Assembly: GCA_000328365.1 (NCBI GenBank)
Contig: KB301364.1
Location: forward strand, 4,251 to 68,250
From: Capitella teleta
Lineage: Eukaryota; Annelida; Polychaeta; Capitellidae
Length of the DNA stretch: 64,000 bases
Reading direction: 5' to 3'
The notes under the pieces were generated by a model that ran no database searches, was not told where the DNA came from, and saw nothing but the letters and a program-made list of their open reading frames with translations. Made by a program: the position numbers and the translations under genes. Shown here piece by piece: positions 60,230-64,000 of this stretch. Numbering within the stretch: the stretch's first letter is position 1; each line of letters starts with the position of its first letter.

Positions 60230-61650
60230 TTAGTGTTTCTGGCCCACTAGCACAGATTCTCGGGCGAGGTCTGTATACCTCACAGTCCCTGCAGCCCCAT
60301 TGTGTGACGTCACGAATTGCGTCCAGTCGAGAGTCCCAAAATAAAATGGCGGACAATCGTGGCTAAATCCTATATCCATGTGCACAAAATGCATCAAAGC
60401 TCCGCCGAATGTGCCCATTCATGATTAAAAGTCCCGAAAATAACATTAAGATATATTTATTCAATAGAAATAAATATTTATTTGGACCACCCATTAGTTT
60501 TCGGCCTTAAATTCATAACGGAATGCAGAAAATCATAACGCCGCGTTCGCTTCGCTTCACTCGACGACCATTCGATTCGGATGATTTCGAGGAGATTCGG
60601 ACAGCTAGAAATTAAACCGTTTTAAAATATTAACTATTCATTATTCAACCAGTCGTCAATTGATAATTTCATGTTTGAATATACGACTTTCATCACTTTG
60701 AATCTGCACGGATAGTGGATAATTTTGTGCCGCACCGCTGACTGTCCATGACTGCGAGTGACCTGTCAGCAACTCTGAACTCGGCAGTCGGCTTCACGGC
60801 TTGTGTCTGACTCGCTCAGTCGATAGGGTCGCCTACTTGGCGACTTGTCTTGTTACTCAATTAGTGAAACTGAAAAGTACTCAGTCGGTAAATGACTGTC
60901 ACTGTGCCATACTTTCTGTATTGTGAGCCTAAAATGCACCGGCACTGCATGTGACTGTTCGATCGATTGAGTTACCGAGTGTGACAGAATCTGATCGCGG
61001 CATGTACTCTGTTCTGTGGTATACCTCGCCCGACGGTAAACCGCTTCTTTTTGCGTCTACTGGCAGCGAGGCTCCACACTCAGCCGATTGCATGATAAAT
61101 ATAGACATATTATTCGACAAATCCTTGTGTTTAATCCCTCCAGACGTTAGATGGTATATTTATGCTCCAAGAAAAAACAATATGAGCCAGTACCATCATG
61201 TCGAACTTACATTAATTACAACCCGCAACAAAATATCACTTCGTGAAGAAGTAAACAAACGCCATTTTGCGAGTGACGTCACTCAGCGCATGCGCACTGC
61301 ATTGTAAACAAGCGCACATGCTTCACTTTCCCGCTCAAACTTCTCTCATGACTTTCAAATGAAAATTAATAAAATTGTTCATATACTGATTGGTGATGCA
61401 CAAAATATTGCGTATTAATAATTAATACGTATTCCTTTGTGAAGACTCGGTATAAATTACGTGCGCAACTGCAAGGGAAGATAGGCCGCATGTTGAACTG
61501 CTTCGCGCGGGAAAATTGTATGCGCATGCGTGTATGTTTACTTCGCACTATGCAGGCGCAGTGCTCTGGTTTATTTACAACACGTGGAGAGCAGGTCATG
61601 TGACACAACAATCGGAAAGCGGTGAGAAACCTGTAAAGTCACTTTTTTTC
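60230..61650. repeat. GC-richer interspersed-repeat-like block
   Basis: The composition changes sharply from its surroundings. A partial inverted pair, TCGGGCGAGGTCTGTATACC (60260-60279) and GGTATACCTCGCCCGA (61018-61033), and TGACGTCA motifs near 60305 and 61274 suggest a transposon-derived block. Open frames inside (for example 60951-61307) show no known domain. Ends are not resolved. Confidence 0.35.
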
Positions 61651-62140
61651 GTTGCGGATCTAGTTTAAGTAGGTTTATGGTACTGGTTTCGAACAAAATT
61701 TAGTACCAGCGTCTACCTGGTATGGCTCTGCAGACGCTGGTGCCTTCACAAATATAATTACAAGCGTGGAATTCTAGAAATCGTGGTTCGCGAACTGGAG
61801 TTTAATGCGTTTACCGTACAGCGAGACCCATTGGGCTCGCTGTAGTATGTCAGCTACTGGCCCACCTTTATGTATTTCACTCCCAGTGAACATTCGATGT
61901 GAAAGCAACATAAAAAATTACATGTTATCTCAAAATGTTTTTACTCACACAGTATTTTTATCTATTATGAACTACTTACATGAATATTTAACTGTTTAAT
62001 GTATGTGCAGCAAGTCTGAGCATTTTTGTAATGAACGATTGCTTTATAAAATAAATCTTATTATTTCAACGTCCTATAATTTCAATATTTAGCAGTGCAT
62101 ACGGCTCAGAAAACCGATACAATTTACAGTGTGCTATTCG

Positions 62141-62217
62141 TATTGATTTTACCAAGCAGCTCTGCAGTAGGTCGTCATTCTCATGCACAGACTTAGTGTT
62201 TACTATGAGTGAGTCAG
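62141..62217 (+). promoter_or_regulatory. Cassette 8 promoter block
   Basis: TATTGATTTT at 62141-62150, CATGCACAGACT from 62182 and CTATGAGTGAGTCAG ending 62217. Exact TGAGTCA at 62210-62216, 70 bases before the start codon. Confidence 0.6.
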
Positions 62218-62285
62218 ACAGTGTGAGATACTGAAATCAAGCTGACAATTATAAGCTGCAGGATATTGCATTTTAGGATATAACA

Positions 62286-62808
62286 ATGGCCTCAGGATGC
62301 AGAGATTACATGCTCACTTTATTATCACTGTGCCTATGTTTGCTAGCCAGTGGATCGTGTGAAACAGTTAGACATAAATGGGGCTCAGGTAGCTACAATT
62401 TCAGATATTCTTCAAATAGCTCCTGATGATGAATCACACTGTAAAACTATTATATTCTTTAAATTTGCACTGTAAATGTTGTTACCCTATTTATGTCTAT
62501 ATTGTTTATCTTCAATTCAGTCACTAATGGGGACTATTGTGATTATGAAAACTTCAATCCAATGTGTGATTCTGGACAAAATCTTCAAATATTAAGCGCA
62601 CAATATGGTCATATTGAGATCGGAAAATGTGTTAAAGTGGATCTTGGCCACTTGGGGTGCCAGGTGGATGTGATTACACTTCTGGGACCAATTTGCAATG
62701 GAAAATTGACTTGTGAAATAGCAGTGAATGATCAGCAATTCAGGAACACAGAACCCTGTGCTGTTGGGCTCGCCATCTATTTAAAAATACAGTTTGTGTG
62801 TTTGTCAG
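62286..62808 (+). CDS. Cassette 8: signal peptide plus SUEL lectin exon
   Basis: Exon 62286-62388 (core YMLTLLSLCLCLLASG, ending SCETVRHKWGSG) and exon 62521-62808. The SUEL domain has eight cysteines (GDYCDYENFNPMC, YGHIEIGKC, TEPCAVGLAIYL, FVCLSG). It gives 130 residues to a phase-1 donor G/GTAGGA. The intron is 132 bases. It is the last cassette in the window; no constant exon follows in the remaining 1.2 kb. Confidence 0.75.
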
Positions 62809-64000
62809 GTAGGAATAAAAATGTTTGGTCATCCCATTTTTTTCGGGGGGGGGGGGGTAATAACTTGTTTTCTACCCAACATTTTAGCAGAAACCATTTA
62901 ACACGTTCACCGCCAAACACGGAGATCTCTGTGTTTGCGGGCCCAACACTTCTCCGCTAAACACGGAGATTTCCAAGTTAAATTTTACACTTTTTGCTAT
63001 ATACAGGTGCAATAACCGCTTGCGCGTCATCTCTGAAAATATGAGAGAGTTTGACCGTGTGCATCTATGATTATATGATGATTTTACGGATATATTTTCC
63101 TTAACCAATCACTAATCCTTGTACTTCTGAAGTTTACATAGCAGTTACCGCCTGATTTGTGATAGACCGCTGCTGAAAGCATGCAGCAAAGCGATCACGA
63201 CTCAAGGTGAAGCAGTGAAGCGAATAATTTTCACAGCAATTGGGTAATGCGGGTGTTCAGCTTGAATACTAGTGTACTGGTAAATGTATACACGATGTGT
63301 TATTGAAAAAAAAAGATATAAATGTACGATGTATATTTCTCATATACATGTATATAGAAAAAAGGCATACACATTTCATCACAAGCATCGTTCCCGCAAC
63401 TCAAGGATACATTTTTACACATAATTATGCTTCAGAGTTCATAGAACAACTCCAAGTGTTCATATGGAAATGAGTCAAATATCGCTATGAATGTTTTTCG
63501 TAAATGCAAATAGCGCCAATTATATAACATTTTAGTATAATTTATATCACTATATGTAACATTCATTCGATATAAAAACGCGCAAGCATTTGATATCAAA
63601 ATAATTGTTTCTCTTGGGGTGTTTCTTGAAAACCAGTCAATTAGTGAGGAAGGGTGACCGGCGCCTGTTTCTATTGTTTGTTGTCAATATAACTGTAAAC
63701 ATAAGGGTTTCCCGAATATGAATTTCTTTGAAGTTTTCTTTGAAGTTTTCAAGCTATGCCGCCCTCGCTGACTTGGTGGCCTTCTTCGCTTCCAACAGTG
63801 ACGAGTGTCTAGCGAGGTGCGTGATGACACTGATCAATACATTATCAAGTTATTCCACCTGACTTTTCCTAATTTGGCATACTTTTATGCTACACAACAA
63901 AGCAGTGTTTTCAAGGCATCTCTCTAACAACAGTGCGCGTTTGTGACGCAAAAAGGATTTAAGAAAGCGAGCTAATCAGCGACTGAAAGCCAAGTTAGTG
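62809..64000. other. Right-edge flank
   Basis: A G-run (62847-62857) and a repeat with hairpin symmetry at 62914-62937 (relative of 53313-53334) are present. No unnamed-domain, sushi-like, membrane or tail exon is recognised before the window ends. Confidence 0.5.

Noticed and set aside
60951-61307. Open frame of 118 codons in the GC-richer block
   Set aside because: No known domain, and it lies inside DNA that looks repeat-derived.

Overview
This window looks like the nuclear genome of an invertebrate animal. It is AT-rich, with multi-exon genes and GT-AG introns, a full-length tRNA-derived SINE, LINE reverse-transcriptase fragments, several miniature inverted-repeat transposons, long TAA and T/A tracts and one 50-N assembly gap. 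The dominant protein family (SUEL/rhamnose-binding-lectin ectodomains joined to a sushi-like module, a membrane segment and a tyrosine-rich tail) fits a marine deuterostome such as an echinoderm or hemichordate. That placement is inference and weak; the species cannot be read from the sequence.

Layout. The window is one gene cluster made of two arrays that point away from each other. Left array (2.2-39.5 kb, minus strand): seven complete receptor genes, called A to G here. Each has seven exons: signal peptide, SUEL lectin domain, an unnamed domain of about 110 residues, a sushi-like four-cysteine module, a short linker, a transmembrane segment, and a cytoplasmic tail rich in tyrosine and proline. 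B to G are close paralogues; A is old and divergent and has a different tail. C+D and E+F are two copies of a block of about 13 kb. Right array (41.4-62.8 kb, plus strand): seven intact two-exon cassettes, each a signal-peptide exon plus a SUEL exon, and one decayed cassette. None has a recognisable downstream exon, although all seven intact cassettes end in a phase-1 splice donor of the same kind that joins SUEL to the next domain in genes A-G. The arrays are separated by a head-to-head interval near 39.5-41.3 kb that holds the assembly gap.

How the parts may work together. B-G and the cassettes share a promoter signature: an AP-1-like TGAGTCA site 60-240 bases before the start codon, usually with an AAATC(A/G)AT(A/T) Onecut/Cut-like site further upstream. 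The left array would give cell-surface lectins that signal through phosphotyrosine docking sites. The right array could make small secreted lectins, or it could be a set of alternative first-exon pairs, each with its own promoter, spliced to shared constant exons to the right of the window, as in clustered protocadherins. The sequence cannot decide between these, and this is the main thing to test.

The remaining DNA is mostly repeats. Several insertions (a SINE in D, a 706-base element in F, a TTAA-flanked element between D and E) are missing from the matching paralogous site, so they postdate the block duplication.
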